33,469 nt of DNA from Acidiphilium sp. 37-60-79 (GTDB lineage Bacteria > Pseudomonadota > Alphaproteobacteria > Acetobacterales > Acetobacteraceae), in contig NCBV01000025.1 of assembly GCA_002279355.1 (NCBI GenBank), positions 1-33,469 on the forward strand, read 5' to 3'. The notes beneath the pieces are model-generated. The model was not told the DNA's origin. It made no database searches and worked only from the letters and a program-made list of their open reading frames with translations. Shown here piece after piece: positions 1-9,060 of the stretch (position 1 is the first letter of the stretch; the number at the start of each line of letters is the position of its first letter). The position numbers were made by a program, and so were the translations under genes.

Positions 1-162
1 GGTGAGCCAAAATTTCCCCATTTATCGTTTCCATTACACCAATTTCCGTCAGATTTGCCCCGATTCGCAAGCTTCAAACTGCCGAATTTAGGTTGATGGG
101 TCGTGCTTCGTTCCGCGATCTCGGCTCAGGGGATGATCGGCTTGAAGCGGCTTGTTGCTGAA
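1..162. other. Left edge, no supported gene
   Basis: This stretch is more A+T-rich than the rest of the window. Short open frames run in from the left edge on the + strand but stop within about 30 codons and look like no family I know. It lies downstream of the BLUF gene; I see no convincing terminator hairpin. Confidence 0.5.
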
Positions 163-669
163 CTAATTAGCGCGCCCTAGGGAATCCAGCGACTTTGTCG
201 CCAGATGATCGAGAATACGTTTCAATGCTGCGATATTGTTTTCGTCTTCGGCGCTTTCGAGTGCGTCTTGGAGCACTTCGTGGATGTCCTCGGCACTGAC
301 TCGCTCCATCTGCCAATTCGGATATAGACGCTCGCGCTGTTCTGCGCTCTGCTCTAGCGAGACGATATCGTAATGGCGCGGATCGCTATGCAGGCTCGCC
401 ATTAGCTTGCGCACTGCGGCTTCTGGCCCTTCGATCCATTGGAAGAAGACGCCACTGCCGAATACGAGTACCCCGGTGATGCCGCAGGTGCGATTGTGGC
501 GTTGCGCCGCTTCGATGAGGCGGTTGACCTCGGCGTCGTCCACGCGGTCGGCGGCACGACTGCAATAGACGAACGTGTGAAGTGGGGGCGTGGCGGCGTC
601 ATAATCAGGGTCGCTTGGAAAACCGGGTTCGTCGAACATGGATTGGCTCGCTTTGTCTATGTCAGGCAT
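163..669 (-). CDS. BLUF-domain blue-light sensor protein
   Basis: This is a short single-domain BLUF photoreceptor of 168 residues. BLUF domains bind FAD and rewire a Tyr/Gln hydrogen-bond network in blue light. The family's key residues are visible: Tyr35 in FVYCSRA, Asn59 before the CGITG strand, Gln77 in FFQWIEG and Trp119 in YPNWQ. About 30 acidic, Pro-rich residues precede the domain and about 45 helical residues follow it, as in stand-alone BLUF proteins that signal by protein contact. No EAL or cyclase domain is fused. Met11 is an alternative start. The gene is separated from ispG by a hairpin, so it is probably transcribed on its own. Family assignment is firm; the partner and output are unknown. 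Confidence 0.9.
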   Translation of the reverse strand: MPDIDKASQSMFDEPGFPSDPDYDAATPPLHTFVYCSRAADRVDDAEVNRLIEAAQRHNRTCGITGVLVFGSGVFFQWIEGPEAAVRKLMASLHSDPRHYDIVSLEQSAEQRERLYPNWQMERVSAEDIHEVLQDALESAEDENNIAALKRILDHLATKSLDSLGRAN

Positions 670-718
670 GTCGTGTCACACGGTTGGTGGGGATCGGCAA
701 GCGTGGGAGGGGTGGGTG

Positions 719-741
719 CTGCGCTGTGCTCGCAATGACGG
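719..741. repeat. Possible REP-type intergenic repeat fragment
   Basis: Read on the minus strand, this matches the start of the widespread GTCATTGCGAGC...GCAGC intergenic palindrome seen in many proteobacteria. Only one arm is clear, so this is probably a decayed copy. Recognition is from memory of the family. Confidence 0.4.
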
Positions 742-772
742 GGTGGTGGCGTGTTGGAGCGAAAGTTTTTCG

Positions 773-794
773 CTGCTTTTTTTCAAAAAAGCAG
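773..794. terminator. Hairpin terminator between ispG and the BLUF gene
   Basis: A perfect 10-bp stem (CTGCTTTTTT / AAAAAAGCAG) with a 2-nt loop starts about 35 bp beyond the ispG stop. It is flanked by T-runs on the + strand and A/T runs on the other, so it could act in both directions. It would end the lysC-to-ispG operon. Similar T-loop hairpins are common between genes in Acetobacteraceae. Confidence 0.6.
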
Positions 795-827
795 GTTTTT
801 GCACCTGATTTTTTATGTCGTGCCGGG

Positions 828-1964
828 TTATTCGGCGGCGTGTTGGGCGGTGGCTTTGGCGGCTTGTTGCTCGGCTTGGAGTTTGGTGGCGCGGGCTTCG
901 ACGAGGGCGACGACGTGATCGATCATGGTTTCGCCTTCGATGGTGTGGTCGGTTTTGCCGGCGGCGTAGACCATGTGGCGGCCGTTGCCGCCGCCGGTGA
1001 TGCCGAGGTCGGTCATCAGGGCTTCGCCGGGGCCGTTGACGACGCAGCCGATGATCGAGAGGGTGATCGGGGTTTCGATGTGGGCGAGGCGGTCTTCGAG
1101 TTTGGCGACGGTATCGATGACGTTGAAGCCTTGGCGGGCGCAGGAGGGGCAGGAGATGATGCGCACGCCGCGATGGCGGATGCCGAGGGATTTGAGGATA
1201 TCCCAGCCGACGAGGACTTCTTCTTCGGGTTCGGCGGAGAGGGAGACGCGCATGGTATCGCCGATGCCGGCCCAGAGGAGCGAGCCGAGGCCGATGGACG
1301 ATTTGACGGTGCCGGTGCGTCGGCCGCCGGCTTCGGTGATGCCGATATGGAGCGGGTGATCGCAGACTTCGGCGAGTTGTTGGTAGGCGGCGACGGCCAT
1401 GAACACGTCTGAGGCTTTGACGCTGATTTTGAATTCGTGGAAATCGTGATCTTGTAGGATTTTGGCGTGTTCGAGGGCGGATTCGACCAGGGCGTCTGGG
1501 TTGGGTTCGCCGTATTTTTCGAGCAGATGGCGTTCGAGGGAGCCGGCGTTGACGCCGATGCGAATGGAGCAGCCGTGATCGCGGGCGGCGGTGACGACTT
1601 CGCGGACGCGTTCGGCGCTGCCGATATTGCCGGGGTTGATGCGCAGGCAGGCGGCGCCGGCGCGGGCGGCTTCGATGGCGCGTTTGTAGTGGAAATGGAT
1701 GTCCGCGACGATGGGGACGTTGACTTGTTTGACGATGCTGGCGAGGGCGGCGGTGGCGGCTTCATCGGGGCAGGAGACGCGCACGATATCGACCCCGGCG
1801 CGTTCGGCGCGGTGGATTTGGGCGATCGTGGCGGCGATGTCGTCGGTGAGGGTGTTGGTCATGGTTTGGACCGTGATCGGGGCGTCGCCGCCGACTTTGA
1901 CCGAGCCGACGTTGATTTGGCGTGATTTGCGGCGGGTGATTTGCTGATATTCGCGGTAATTCAT
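828..1964 (-). CDS. ispG: 4-hydroxy-3-methylbut-2-enyl diphosphate synthase (flavodoxin)
   Basis: IspG carries out the penultimate step of the non-mevalonate isoprenoid pathway, reductively converting MEcPP to HMBPP with a 4Fe-4S cluster in the cytosol. The 378-residue length is normal for the short bacterial form. The N-terminal TIM-barrel is recognisable from VQTMTNT, RVSCP and RINPGNIG. The cluster ligands are present: CPSC near residues 271-274 and Cys in [11 protein letters not shown] near 306. The start codon overlaps the stop of the upstream rodZ-like gene (ATGA), so the two are translationally coupled. It is the last gene of the five-gene minus-strand operon, and the 773-794 hairpin lies just beyond it. 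Confidence 0.97.
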   Translation of the reverse strand: MNYREYQQITRRKSRQINVGSVKVGGDAPITVQTMTNTLTDDIAATIAQIHRAERAGVDIVRVSCPDEAATAALASIVKQVNVPIVADIHFHYKRAIEAARAGAACLRINPGNIGSAERVREVVTAARDHGCSIRIGVNAGSLERHLLEKYGEPNPDALVESALEHAKILQDHDFHEFKISVKASDVFMAVAAYQQLAEVCDHPLHIGITEAGGRRTGTVKSSIGLGSLLWAGIGDTMRVSLSAEPEEEVLVGWDILKSLGIRHRGVRIISCPSCARQGFNVIDTVAKLEDRLAHIETPITLSIIGCVVNGPGEALMTDLGITGGGNGRHMVYAAGKTDHTIEGETMIDHVVALVEARATKLQAEQQAAKATAQHAAE

Positions 1965-3025
1965 TTTGGCACCGAATTGTTGGGGGGCGGGCTGGTGGGG
2001 GAGGCGGGTGGGGTGGTGGATGCGGCAGAGTTGGGGGCGGGCGGGGTGAGTTCAACATGGCGCAGCACGACACCTGCGGTGCCGAGCGGGGCGGAGGGTT
2101 GACCGTTATGCAGCAGCACGGTGCCGCCGGCGTTGCCGGTGCTGAGGGTGAGGCCGGGTTCGTTCGGGACGGGCCAGAATTCGTTGGCTTTGAGGATGCG
2201 GGTGAAGAGGATGTTGCCGGTGGCGTCGCGGATTTCGATCCAGGCGGGGGCGGTGGCGGCGACGGCGAGTTTACCGGGTGCGGTGGTTGGGGCGGGTGTG
2301 GGGGTGGTTGGGGCGGGTGTGGGGGTGGCGCCGATCGCGTGGAAGGGTGACGGCGGTGCTGGTTGTGTCGTGCTGGGTGGCGTCGCTGTGGTTTGCGCCG
2401 TGGTATTTTGCACCGTGGTATTTTGCACCGTGGTTGGTGCGGGCGTGGGTGCGGGCGTGGGTGCGGGTGTGGGCGTGGGTGTGGGTGTGGGTGTGGGTGT
2501 GGGTGTGGGTGTGGGTGTGGGTGTGGAAATTTTCGGGATGGCTAGGGGGGCCAGTTTGGCGGGCACTGGCGGCACGTCTTGTGCCAGATGGCGTTGATGT
2601 TCGGTATGGCGATACCAGAGAAAATAGGCGCCGATGGCGATGAGCAGCACCAGGAGCGCTAACGCGCCGGGTGGGACGGCGCGATCCGGCACCGGGCGGG
2701 GGAAGGCGAGTTTGGGTTGTTTGGGTGGGGCCGTGCCGGCGGCGCGGAAGCGGCGGAGAATTTCGTCGGGGTCTAGCCCGATCATGTCGGCATAGGCGCG
2801 GATGAAGCCGGTCGCGTAGGCCGGGGCTGGCAGGGCGGCGAGGTTGCCCGCTTCGATGGCTTCGAGTTGGGCGGCGCGGATTTTCAGCCGGACCGAGAGT
2901 TCGGTGATGGACCAGCCGAGCTGTTCGCGCACGGCGCGCAGTTCCGCGCCAACTTGCGCGGGGCCGGGTGCGCGATGGGTCTCAGTGTCAGGATCGCTGG
3001 ATTTTCTGTCGGATCGGTCTGCCAA
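1961..3025 (-). CDS. RodZ-like cytoskeleton/HTH membrane protein
   Basis: This is a 354-residue protein of the RodZ type. A cytoplasmic helix-turn-helix (HTH_25) at about residues 25-95 ([33 protein letters not shown]) is followed by one membrane helix near 115-135 ([19 protein letters not shown]). A long extracytoplasmic linker then leads to a C-terminal DUF4115 beta-domain at about 250-330 ([13 protein letters not shown]...). RodZ anchors MreB to the membrane for rod shape; this role is by family only. The linker has a run of Thr-Pro dipeptides (about 166-196) encoded by a hexanucleotide repeat. The assigned start is TTG; no ATG in frame lies close by. The gene follows ptsP by 63 bp and overlaps ispG. 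Confidence 0.88.
   Translation of the reverse strand: MADRSDRKSSDPDTETHRAPGPAQVGAELRAVREQLGWSITELSVRLKIRAAQLEAIEAGNLAALPAPAYATGFIRAYADMIGLDPDEILRRFRAAGTAPPKQPKLAFPRPVPDRAVPPGALALLVLLIAIGAYFLWYRHTEHQRHLAQDVPPVPAKLAPLAIPKISTPTPTPTPTPTPTPTPTPTPAPTPAPTPAPTTVQNTTVQNTTAQTTATPPSTTQPAPPSPFHAIGATPTPAPTTPTPAPTTAPGKLAVAATAPAWIEIRDATGNILFTRILKANEFWPVPNEPGLTLSTGNAGGTVLLHNGQPSAPLGTAGVVLRHVELTPPAPNSAASTTPPASPTSPPPNNSVPK
2436..2526. repeat. GTGGGT hexanucleotide repeat inside rodZ-like gene
   Basis: Roughly fifteen tandem GTGGGT / GCGGGT units (+ strand) encode the Thr-Pro / Ala-Pro linker of the RodZ-like protein. The central part is a pure GTGGGT run and the left end is interrupted by C substitutions. A nearby 15-bp tandem duplication at about 2396-2430 encodes the VQNTT repeats. 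Gain or loss of a unit adds or removes two residues without a frameshift. Confidence 0.9.
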
Positions 3026-3088
3026 AATCGGATCGCCATGGTTGGGATTTGCTGGGAGAGAAACACCGGGCGATGTAGCGCGTCGGCG

Positions 3089-5380
3089 CTAGATGGGCAA
3101 ATTATGCTCGCGCGCCCAGGCGGTCAGCGGCTCGCGCAGGCTGGTTCCTGCGGCGCCGGCGCGGCGGAGTTCGCGCAAGACCGGGTGCAGGACGTTGAGG
3201 TCGGCGCTGGCGAGGAGGGCTTTGACCCGCAGGATCGAGCCGCCGGACATCGACAGGGTGCGCACACCGATGGCGGCGAAGGCGAGGGCATCGAGCGGGC
3301 GGCCTGCGGCCTCGCCGCAGATGGAAAAGCCGACATCCTCCTCGCGGCAGGCGGTGGCTAAGCCTTCGAGCAATTCCAGGACCGGTGCGGAGAGCACGTC
3401 ATAGCGCCCGGCGAGGCGGGGGGTGCCGCGATCGGCGGCGAACAGGAATTGCATGAGATCATTGGTGCCGACCGAGAGAAAATCGGCCTCGGCGAGCAGG
3501 CCGGGCAGTTGGAACAGCAGTGAGGGCACTTCGAGCATGGTGCCGACCGATAGGCTGCGCGGGCCGGGGCTGAGCTTGCTGGCCTCGCTTTCGAGCAAAT
3601 CGCGCGCGGCGCGGAACTCGGCGACGGTGGCGACCATGGGGAACATGACCGAGAGATCGGCCCCTGCCGCGCCGATCAGCAGGGCGCGGAGTTGGCGGCG
3701 CAGCACGGCCGGGCGATCGAGCCCGACGCGCAGGCTGCGCCAGCCCATTGCGGGATTTTCCACCGGCTCCTCGGTTTCGTTGGGCAGGATTTTATCGGCA
3801 CCGAGATCGAGCGTGCGAAACACGACCGGCGTGCCGCCCGCGCGGGCGATGACTTTGCGGTATTCGGCGGCTTGATCGGCGACGCTGGGGACGCGCCCGG
3901 CGGCGAGGGCGGCGATTTCGGTGCGATACAGGCCGATGCCTTCGGCGCCGGTGCGTTCGAGCTGGTCAAGCTCGAAGGCGAGGCCGACATTGAGCATCAG
4001 GGTCAGGCGCGTGCCATCGGCGGTGATGGCCGGGCGGGTACGGAATTCGGCGAGCTCGGCATTGCGGGTGGAGCGCGTGGCGAGGGCGCGGTCATAGGCG
4101 GCGGCGACATCCGGGTCGGGGCGGAGGATCAGCACGCCGGTTTCGGCATCGAGCAGGACCGGCTCATTGGCGGTGATGGTGTTGACGGCGCCCGCCTCGA
4201 TGGCGATGGCGGGCAGGTCGAGGGCGCGGGCGAGGATGGCGGCGTGGCCGTTGGCGCTCGCTTCCTCGATCGCGAAGCCGGCAATGCCGCGACGATGCCA
4301 GTCCAGCAATTCGGCGGGGCCGAGGCGGCGGGCGATCAGGATCATGCCATCGGCGCGGTCGGGGCGGGGCGGCACGGCGCCGAGGGCGGTAAGCATGCGC
4401 TCGATCATGTCTTCGATATCGGCGAGGCGTTCGCGCAAATAGGGATCGGCGATGCGGCGCATGCGGGCATGCAGGGCGGCGCCGGCTTGATCGACCGCAG
4501 CTTCAGCGCTGAGCCCTTCATTGATGGCGCTGCGCACCCGCTCCAGCCAGCCGCCGCTTTGGGCGAGCATGCGGTACGCGTCCAGCACGTCGCGGCTGGT
4601 GTCGCCATCGGGCAGGGTTTCGGCGATCAGCGCGTTCAGGCTGGCTTCGGACTCGGCGATGGCGCGGTTCAGGCGGAGATGCTCGGCGGCGGGGTCGGGT
4701 GCGAAAATGGTTTTCGGGGCGCTGGCGCGACCGAGCGGCAAGGCGGTGCCCGCGATGATGCCGGGGGCGAGCGCGAAACCGAGATAGCGGCGCGACAGCG
4801 CGTCACCGAGGCTGGCTGGGCCGGTTTGCACGACGCCGAGATTGGTGATGGTTTCGCCGAGCAGCATGGCGATGGTGGAGACCACGTCGGCTTCCATGGC
4901 GGCGAAACGGCGAGCGATGCGGTCTTGCAGGGTGATCACGCCCAGGCAGCGCCCGGCGCGGCGGATTGGCACGGCGAGCATGGCGGCGAAATCATTTTCG
5001 CCGGTATCCGGGCGGGCGGCGAAATCGGGGTGGGAGCGCGCATCGGCCAAATTGAACGCGGTGGCCGAGGCGGCGGCGATGCCGACAATGCCTTCACCGA
5101 TGCGCAGCCTTGTTTGCCCGACCGATTGCGGTTTCAGGCCGAAACTTGCCACCAGCTCGAGCATTTCGCCGGGGCGGGTGATGTAGATTGAGCAGACATC
5201 GGCCGCCATTTCGCTGGCGATCAGGCGGGTGAGTTCGGGCAGGCTCCAATCACCGGCGGCGAGGCGTTCGCGCAGCGTGGCAAACAGCCGCCGCGAGGCG
5301 GCAACCCGATGGGTGCGCTCGCGCGGCGGTTTCAGCGCGCCCGCTGGTGCGGCGTTACGCGGCTTGGCTGGCCGCTTCAT
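3089..5380 (-). CDS. ptsP: Phosphoenolpyruvate-protein phosphotransferase PtsP (enzyme I-Ntr)
   Basis: EI-Ntr starts the nitrogen-related PTS relay by taking phosphate from PEP and passing it to NPr, a regulatory chain rather than a sugar importer. The 763-residue protein has the expected order: an N-terminal GAF domain (about 25-170) that senses nitrogen status in the family, a linker and HPr-binding helical region, the phosphohistidine domain with its His near 377 in NGHAAILAR, and the PEP-binding barrel with GTNDLMQF near 640 and CGEAAG near 690. The active-site loop reads NGHAAI rather than the usual SHTAI, but the His is kept. The start lies 26 nt inside the end of the upstream oxidoreductase gene, which suggests coupled translation. 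Confidence 0.95.
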   Translation of the reverse strand: MKRPAKPRNAAPAGALKPPRERTHRVAASRRLFATLRERLAAGDWSLPELTRLIASEMAADVCSIYITRPGEMLELVASFGLKPQSVGQTRLRIGEGIVGIAAASATAFNLADARSHPDFAARPDTGENDFAAMLAVPIRRAGRCLGVITLQDRIARRFAAMEADVVSTIAMLLGETITNLGVVQTGPASLGDALSRRYLGFALAPGIIAGTALPLGRASAPKTIFAPDPAAEHLRLNRAIAESEASLNALIAETLPDGDTSRDVLDAYRMLAQSGGWLERVRSAINEGLSAEAAVDQAGAALHARMRRIADPYLRERLADIEDMIERMLTALGAVPPRPDRADGMILIARRLGPAELLDWHRRGIAGFAIEEASANGHAAILARALDLPAIAIEAGAVNTITANEPVLLDAETGVLILRPDPDVAAAYDRALATRSTRNAELAEFRTRPAITADGTRLTLMLNVGLAFELDQLERTGAEGIGLYRTEIAALAAGRVPSVADQAAEYRKVIARAGGTPVVFRTLDLGADKILPNETEEPVENPAMGWRSLRVGLDRPAVLRRQLRALLIGAAGADLSVMFPMVATVAEFRAARDLLESEASKLSPGPRSLSVGTMLEVPSLLFQLPGLLAEADFLSVGTNDLMQFLFAADRGTPRLAGRYDVLSAPVLELLEGLATACREEDVGFSICGEAAGRPLDALAFAAIGVRTLSMSGGSILRVKALLASADLNVLHPVLRELRRAGAAGTSLREPLTAWAREHNLPI

Positions 5381-6398
5381 CGGGGCGGCTCATGGGGGTG
5401 GTGCGGGCGGCCAAGGCGGCTTCGGCCTGGGCGATCAATTCGGCGATGATTTCGCGCACCGGCTGGATGGCGGTGACCATGCCGACCGATTGGCCGGCCA
5501 TGACTGAGCCGGTTTCGACATCGCCATCGATCACCGCGCGGCGCAGCGCGCCGGCCCAGAAATGTTCGATGGAGAGTTGGGCGGCTTCGCGATCAAGCTC
5601 GCCCGATTGAAACCGTTTGATGGTTTCGGCTTGATGGGCGAGGAAGCGGCGGGTGCCATCATTGGCGAGGCCGCGCACCGGGATGACCGGGAATTGCGGA
5701 TCGAGCTGGATGGAGGGCAGCGCGTCACGCGCATTGGCGCGGATGAAGGCGTTTTTGAAATTGGCGTGGGCGATGCTCTCGGTGGCGGCGGCGAAGCGGG
5801 TGCCGAGCTGCGCGCCGGAGGCGCCCATTTCGAGGAAGGCGAGAATGGCTTCGCCCCTTCCGATGCCGCCGGCAACAAAAACCGGCACCTCGCGGATCAT
5901 CGGGAGAATTTCCTGCGCCAGCACCGCGAGCGAAACCGGGCCGATATGCCCGCCCGCTTCCGAGCCTTCGATGATCAGCGCATCGGCGCCGATTTTGATC
6001 AGCCGCTTGGCCATCACCAAGGCGGGGGCGAAGCCGATGAGTTTCGCACCACTCGCTTTGACCGCGCGCACCGCATTGGTGGAGGGCACGCCACCGGCGA
6101 GCACGATATGGCTGACCTGATGGGCGGCGCATACGCCGATGAGATCATCAAGCTGCGGGTGCATGGTGATCAGATTGACGCCGAACGGCTTGTTGGTCAG
6201 GGCTTTGGTGGCGGTGATTTCGGCATCGAGCAGAGCGGGGGGCATGCCGCCGCAGGCGATCACGCCGAAGCCACCGGCGTTGGAGATGGCGGCGACTAGA
6301 TGGCGTTCGCTCACCCAGCTCATGGCGCCGGCCATGATGGCGGTGTCGGTGCCGAGGAAGGCGCGGCCACGCGCCCAAAGCGGATCGAGTGTGCTCAT
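5355..6398 (-). CDS. Nitronate monooxygenase / FabK-like FMN oxidoreductase
   Basis: This is a 347-residue flavoprotein of the 2-nitropropane dioxygenase / FabK superfamily, a TIM barrel that binds FMN. Diagnostic parts are the N-terminal IMAGAMSWVSERHLVAAISNAGGFGVI, the EGSEAGGHIG loop near 143-152 with the candidate catalytic His, the phosphate-binding VFVAGGIGRG segment, and the C-terminal GSVMAGQSVGMV signature. The family includes nitronate monooxygenases and FabK enoyl-ACP reductases. The motifs do not decide the substrate, and the lysC/ptsP neighbourhood gives no clue. It overlaps lysC by ATGA and ptsP by 26 nt, so it belongs to the same operon. Confidence 0.85.
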   Translation of the reverse strand: MSTLDPLWARGRAFLGTDTAIMAGAMSWVSERHLVAAISNAGGFGVIACGGMPPALLDAEITATKALTNKPFGVNLITMHPQLDDLIGVCAAHQVSHIVLAGGVPSTNAVRAVKASGAKLIGFAPALVMAKRLIKIGADALIIEGSEAGGHIGPVSLAVLAQEILPMIREVPVFVAGGIGRGEAILAFLEMGASGAQLGTRFAAATESIAHANFKNAFIRANARDALPSIQLDPQFPVIPVRGLANDGTRRFLAHQAETIKRFQSGELDREAAQLSIEHFWAGALRRAVIDGDVETGSVMAGQSVGMVTAIQPVREIIAELIAQAEAALAARTTPMSRPDEAASQAA

Positions 6399-7612
6399 GC
6401 GACGTCCAGTCCATAGGCGGTGTGCAGGGCGCGCACCGCGAGTTCGGTATATTCGGCGGCGATCAACACGCTCACCTTGATTTCGCTGGTGGAGATGACT
6501 TGGATATTGATGCCGCGCCCAGCGAGGGCCTTGAACATGGTGCCCGCGACCCCGGCATGGCTGCGCATGCCCACGCCGACCACCGAGATTTTTGCGACAT
6601 CGGAATCGGCGGCGAGTTCGGCGTAGCCGATGCTGCCATGCAGCGATTCCAACACGGCGCGGGCGCGTGGCAATTCGGCCTTGTTGAGGGTGAAGGTCAT
6701 GTCAGTGGTGCCATCCTCGGAGACGTTTTGCACGATCATATCGACATTGATGCCCGCTTCCGCCAGCGGGAAGAACACGGCGGCGGCGATGCCGGGCCGG
6801 TCAGGCACACGACGGACGGTGAGTTTTGCTTCGTCGCGCGAATAGGCGATGCCCGCGACAATTTCCTGTTCCATGATTTCATCCTCATCGACAACGAGTG
6901 TGCCAGGCGCATCGGTAAAGCTGGAGAGCACCTGCACGCGCACGCGCTCTTTCATCGCGAGTTCGACCGAGCGGGTTTGTAGCACTTTGGCGCCTACCGA
7001 GGCGAGTTCCAGCATTTCTTCATAGGTAATGTGGGTGAGTTTGCGGGCTTTGGCAACGATGCGCGGATCGGTGGTGTAGACGCCATCGACATCGGTATAG
7101 ATATCGCAGCGATCCGCTTTGAGGGCGGCGGCGAGGGCGACCGCCGAGGTATCCGAGCCGCCGCGCCCGAGCGTGGTGATCCGGTGATCTGGGCCGATAC
7201 CCTGAAAGCCTGCGACGATGGGCACTTGGCCGGTTTGCATCCGGCGGATCAGCGCCTCGCCCTCGATGCTGTTGATCCGGGCTTTGCCATGCTGGCCATC
7301 GGTTGCGACCGGGATTTGCCAGCCGGTCCAGGAGCGGGCGTCCACCCCGATGGTTTGCAGCGCGATGGCGAGCAGGCCGGCGGTGACTTGTTCGCCGGTG
7401 GCGACCACCGTGTCATATTCGCGGGCGTCATAGAGCGGCGAGAGTTCCTGGCACCAGCCGACCAGCTGATTGGTGGTGCCGGCCATGGCCGAGACCACCA
7501 CGGCCACTTCATTGCCCGCCGCCACCGCGCTGGCGACGCGGGCGGCGACATTGCGGATTCGTTCAAGGTCGGCCACCGAAGTGCCGCCGAATTTCATGAC
7601 CAGACGCGCCAT
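6395..7612 (-). CDS. lysC: Aspartate kinase
   Basis: This enzyme phosphorylates aspartate, the committed step to lysine, threonine, methionine and diaminopimelate. The 405-residue protein has KFGGTS at residues 7-12, the RGGSDTSAVALAAAL nucleotide/Asp site, and two C-terminal ACT domains starting near 265 (VRRVPDRPGIAAAVF) and 337 (ISVVGVGMRSHAGVAG). In this family the ACT domains bind lysine and/or threonine for feedback control. It is the first gene of the minus-strand operon running to ispG, and the promoter should lie in the 144-bp gap shared with divergent ubiG. No clear lysine riboswitch or attenuator was seen there. Confidence 0.97.
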   Translation of the reverse strand: MARLVMKFGGTSVADLERIRNVAARVASAVAAGNEVAVVVSAMAGTTNQLVGWCQELSPLYDAREYDTVVATGEQVTAGLLAIALQTIGVDARSWTGWQIPVATDGQHGKARINSIEGEALIRRMQTGQVPIVAGFQGIGPDHRITTLGRGGSDTSAVALAAALKADRCDIYTDVDGVYTTDPRIVAKARKLTHITYEEMLELASVGAKVLQTRSVELAMKERVRVQVLSSFTDAPGTLVVDEDEIMEQEIVAGIAYSRDEAKLTVRRVPDRPGIAAAVFFPLAEAGINVDMIVQNVSEDGTTDMTFTLNKAELPRARAVLESLHGSIGYAELAADSDVAKISVVGVGMRSHAGVAGTMFKALAGRGINIQVISTSEIKVSVLIAAEYTELAVRALHTAYGLDVA

Positions 7613-7756
7613 AGGGTCCTGTTTCCGAGTTCAATCAAGCGATTCAGTGCGCGCGCCGGCGGTTCTTGCCGAGCGGGCGCGGTGCGCTCACATAAAGGCG
7701 GGTGCGGCAGAGAGCAATGCACCGGCACAAGCGACGGGCAGGCGCGATAGGGGATA

Positions 7757-8512
7757 ATGATGGCGGGCGAGCAGATACAGGGTTTGGGCGGTAGCGGTTC
7801 GACGCCGGCGGAATTGGCGAAATTCAACGCGATTGCGGGGCGCTGGTGGGACCGAGACGGGCCGATGCGGGCCTTGATGGCGATGAATCCGCTGCGCACC
7901 GATTGGATCATGCAGCGCGTGCGGCCCCGCTTTGGTGCGGGGGTGCGGGTGCTTGATGTTGGCTGCGGTGCGGGATTGCTCGCGGAGAGTTTGGCGCGGG
8001 CGGGATGTGCGGTGACCGGGCTGGATGCGGCAGCGGAGACGATTGCGGTGGCACGGGCGCATGCGGCGCAATCGGGGCTGGCGATCGAGTATCAAGTCGG
8101 CACGGCGGGGGATCTGGCCGCGCGTGGTGCTAAATTTCCGGTGGTGACGGCGCTGGAGATTATCGAGCATGTTGACCAGCCGGAGCGGTTTGTCGCGGCG
8201 TTGGCAGGGTTGGTGGAGCCGGGCGGGATGTTGTTTATCTCGACCATCAATCGCACCCGGCGATCGTTTTTGGGGGCAAAGCTGGGGGCGGAATATTTGC
8301 TGCGGTTGGTGCCTGCGGGCACGCATGATTGGCGCAAATTCGTCACGCCCGCGGAATTGAGCGGCTGGGGGCGCGATGCTGGGCTGCGGCTGGGCGCGAT
8401 GGCGGGCATCACGCCGGATGGCTCGTTACGGCGGTTTCGGGTGAGTGCGTCGCTGGCGATCAATTATATCGCTTTATTTGAAAAAGGCGGGTTAGAGAAA
8501 GATATCGATTAA
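7757..8512 (+). CDS. ubiG: Ubiquinone biosynthesis O-methyltransferase
   Basis: UbiG is a SAM-dependent methyltransferase that makes both O-methylations in ubiquinone synthesis at the inner membrane face. The 251-residue protein shows the family-specific N-terminus (ELAKFNAIAGRWWDRDGPMRALMAMNPLR), the SAM-binding glycine loop VLDVGCGAGLLAE near 64-76, and the UbiG hallmark INRTRRSFLGAKLGAEYLLRLVP. Two consecutive ATG codons occur at 7757 and 7760; either may be used. It is divergent from lysC, the usual order in Acetobacteraceae. A palindromic repeat lies 12 bp after the stop and may act as its terminator. Confidence 0.95.
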   Translation: MMAGEQIQGLGGSGSTPAELAKFNAIAGRWWDRDGPMRALMAMNPLRTDWIMQRVRPRFGAGVRVLDVGCGAGLLAESLARAGCAVTGLDAAAETIAVARAHAAQSGLAIEYQVGTAGDLAARGAKFPVVTALEIIEHVDQPERFVAALAGLVEPGGMLFISTINRTRRSFLGAKLGAEYLLRLVPAGTHDWRKFVTPAELSGWGRDAGLRLGAMAGITPDGSLRRFRVSASLAINYIALFEKGGLEKDID

Positions 8513-8524
8513 ACCAATATTGAT

Positions 8525-8577
8525 CTAGTGTCCCGATTCTGAAATCCGTTGGATTTCGGAATCAGAGTGGACACTAG
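8525..8577. repeat. 53-bp REP-like palindromic repeat, copy A
   Basis: An imperfect palindrome bounded by CTAGTGTCC and its complement GGACACTAG, with inner arms GATTCTGAAATCC / GGATTTCGGAATC around a short TT-containing loop. An almost identical sequence in opposite orientation lies at 23140-23192. It sits just after ubiG. Size, palindromy and intergenic placement fit a REP- or MITE-like element. Confidence 0.85.
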
Positions 8578-8643
8578 CGGCGCGCGCTATGCGTAGATTC
8601 CGAGTCTAAGAACTCTTACGCAGGCGTTCCATCTGAGGGAGAG

Positions 8644-8657
8644 GACCGAGATCGGTC
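8644..8657. promoter_or_regulatory. Small inverted repeat in 5' leader
   Basis: GACCGA-GA-TCGGTC is a perfect 6-bp inverted repeat about 24 bp before the start of the exported Thr-rich protein. It could be a leader hairpin or an operator; nothing else supports either. A second inverted pair (TGCGTA at 8590, TACGCA at 8617) lies just upstream. Confidence 0.25.
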
Positions 8658-8680
8658 TGCAAACCCAAAGGACAGGAACG

Positions 8681-9037
8681 ATGAAACCCTATTTAGGCGT
8701 AGCGGCTGGCGTGTGGCTTGGGCTGTGCGGTGCGGCCCTCGCGCAAACCACGACCAGTTCACAGAGCACGAGCACCACCTCCACCGCGCCGCCGGCGTTG
8801 GTCGGGCCGAATTTGGCGCCGACGCTGGTTCCGGTGGTCCCGCCGCCCAGTGGCGTGCTGAGTTCGACGGTGAAGCGCCGGTCGATCGATAGTCAGGGCA
8901 ACACCAGAGAATCGACCAAAACCACCATCGGTAATCAATATGGTGCGGCCAGTTCGAGCAAGGAAACCACCACGATCCGTCCGCCACCGGTGACCACATC
9001 ATCCAAGCGGACGACCACGACCACGACATCCCAATAA
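8681..9037 (+). CDS. Small exported Ser/Thr-rich protein
   Basis: I do not recognise this 118-residue protein. It begins with a clear signal peptide (MKPYLGVAAGVWLGLCGAALAQ, probable cleavage after ALA). The mature part is of low complexity, rich in Thr, Ser and Pro, has almost no hydrophobic core, and ends in a Thr run followed by SQ. A ribosome-binding site (AAAGGACAGG) sits a few bases before the ATG. The following lipoprotein gene begins 23 bp later and shares the TTTTSQ tail motif, so the two are probably co-transcribed envelope proteins, perhaps glycosylated or unstructured. No function is proposed. Confidence 0.75.
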   Translation: MKPYLGVAAGVWLGLCGAALAQTTTSSQSTSTTSTAPPALVGPNLAPTLVPVVPPPSGVLSSTVKRRSIDSQGNTRESTKTTIGNQYGAASSSKETTTIRPPPVTTSSKRTTTTTTSQ

Positions 9038-9060
9038 TCCCGATCATTCAGGAGGCGACA

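Noticed and set aside
582-5191. Long plus-strand open frames opposite ispG, rodZ and ptsP
   Set aside because: They are antisense frames kept open by high G+C; translations are Gly/Ala/Asp-rich low complexity with no domain, while the minus-strand products are clear families.
7613-7756. Lysine riboswitch or attenuator upstream of lysC
   Set aside because: The 144-bp gap is too short for a lysine riboswitch, and no leader peptide or strong alternative hairpins were seen.
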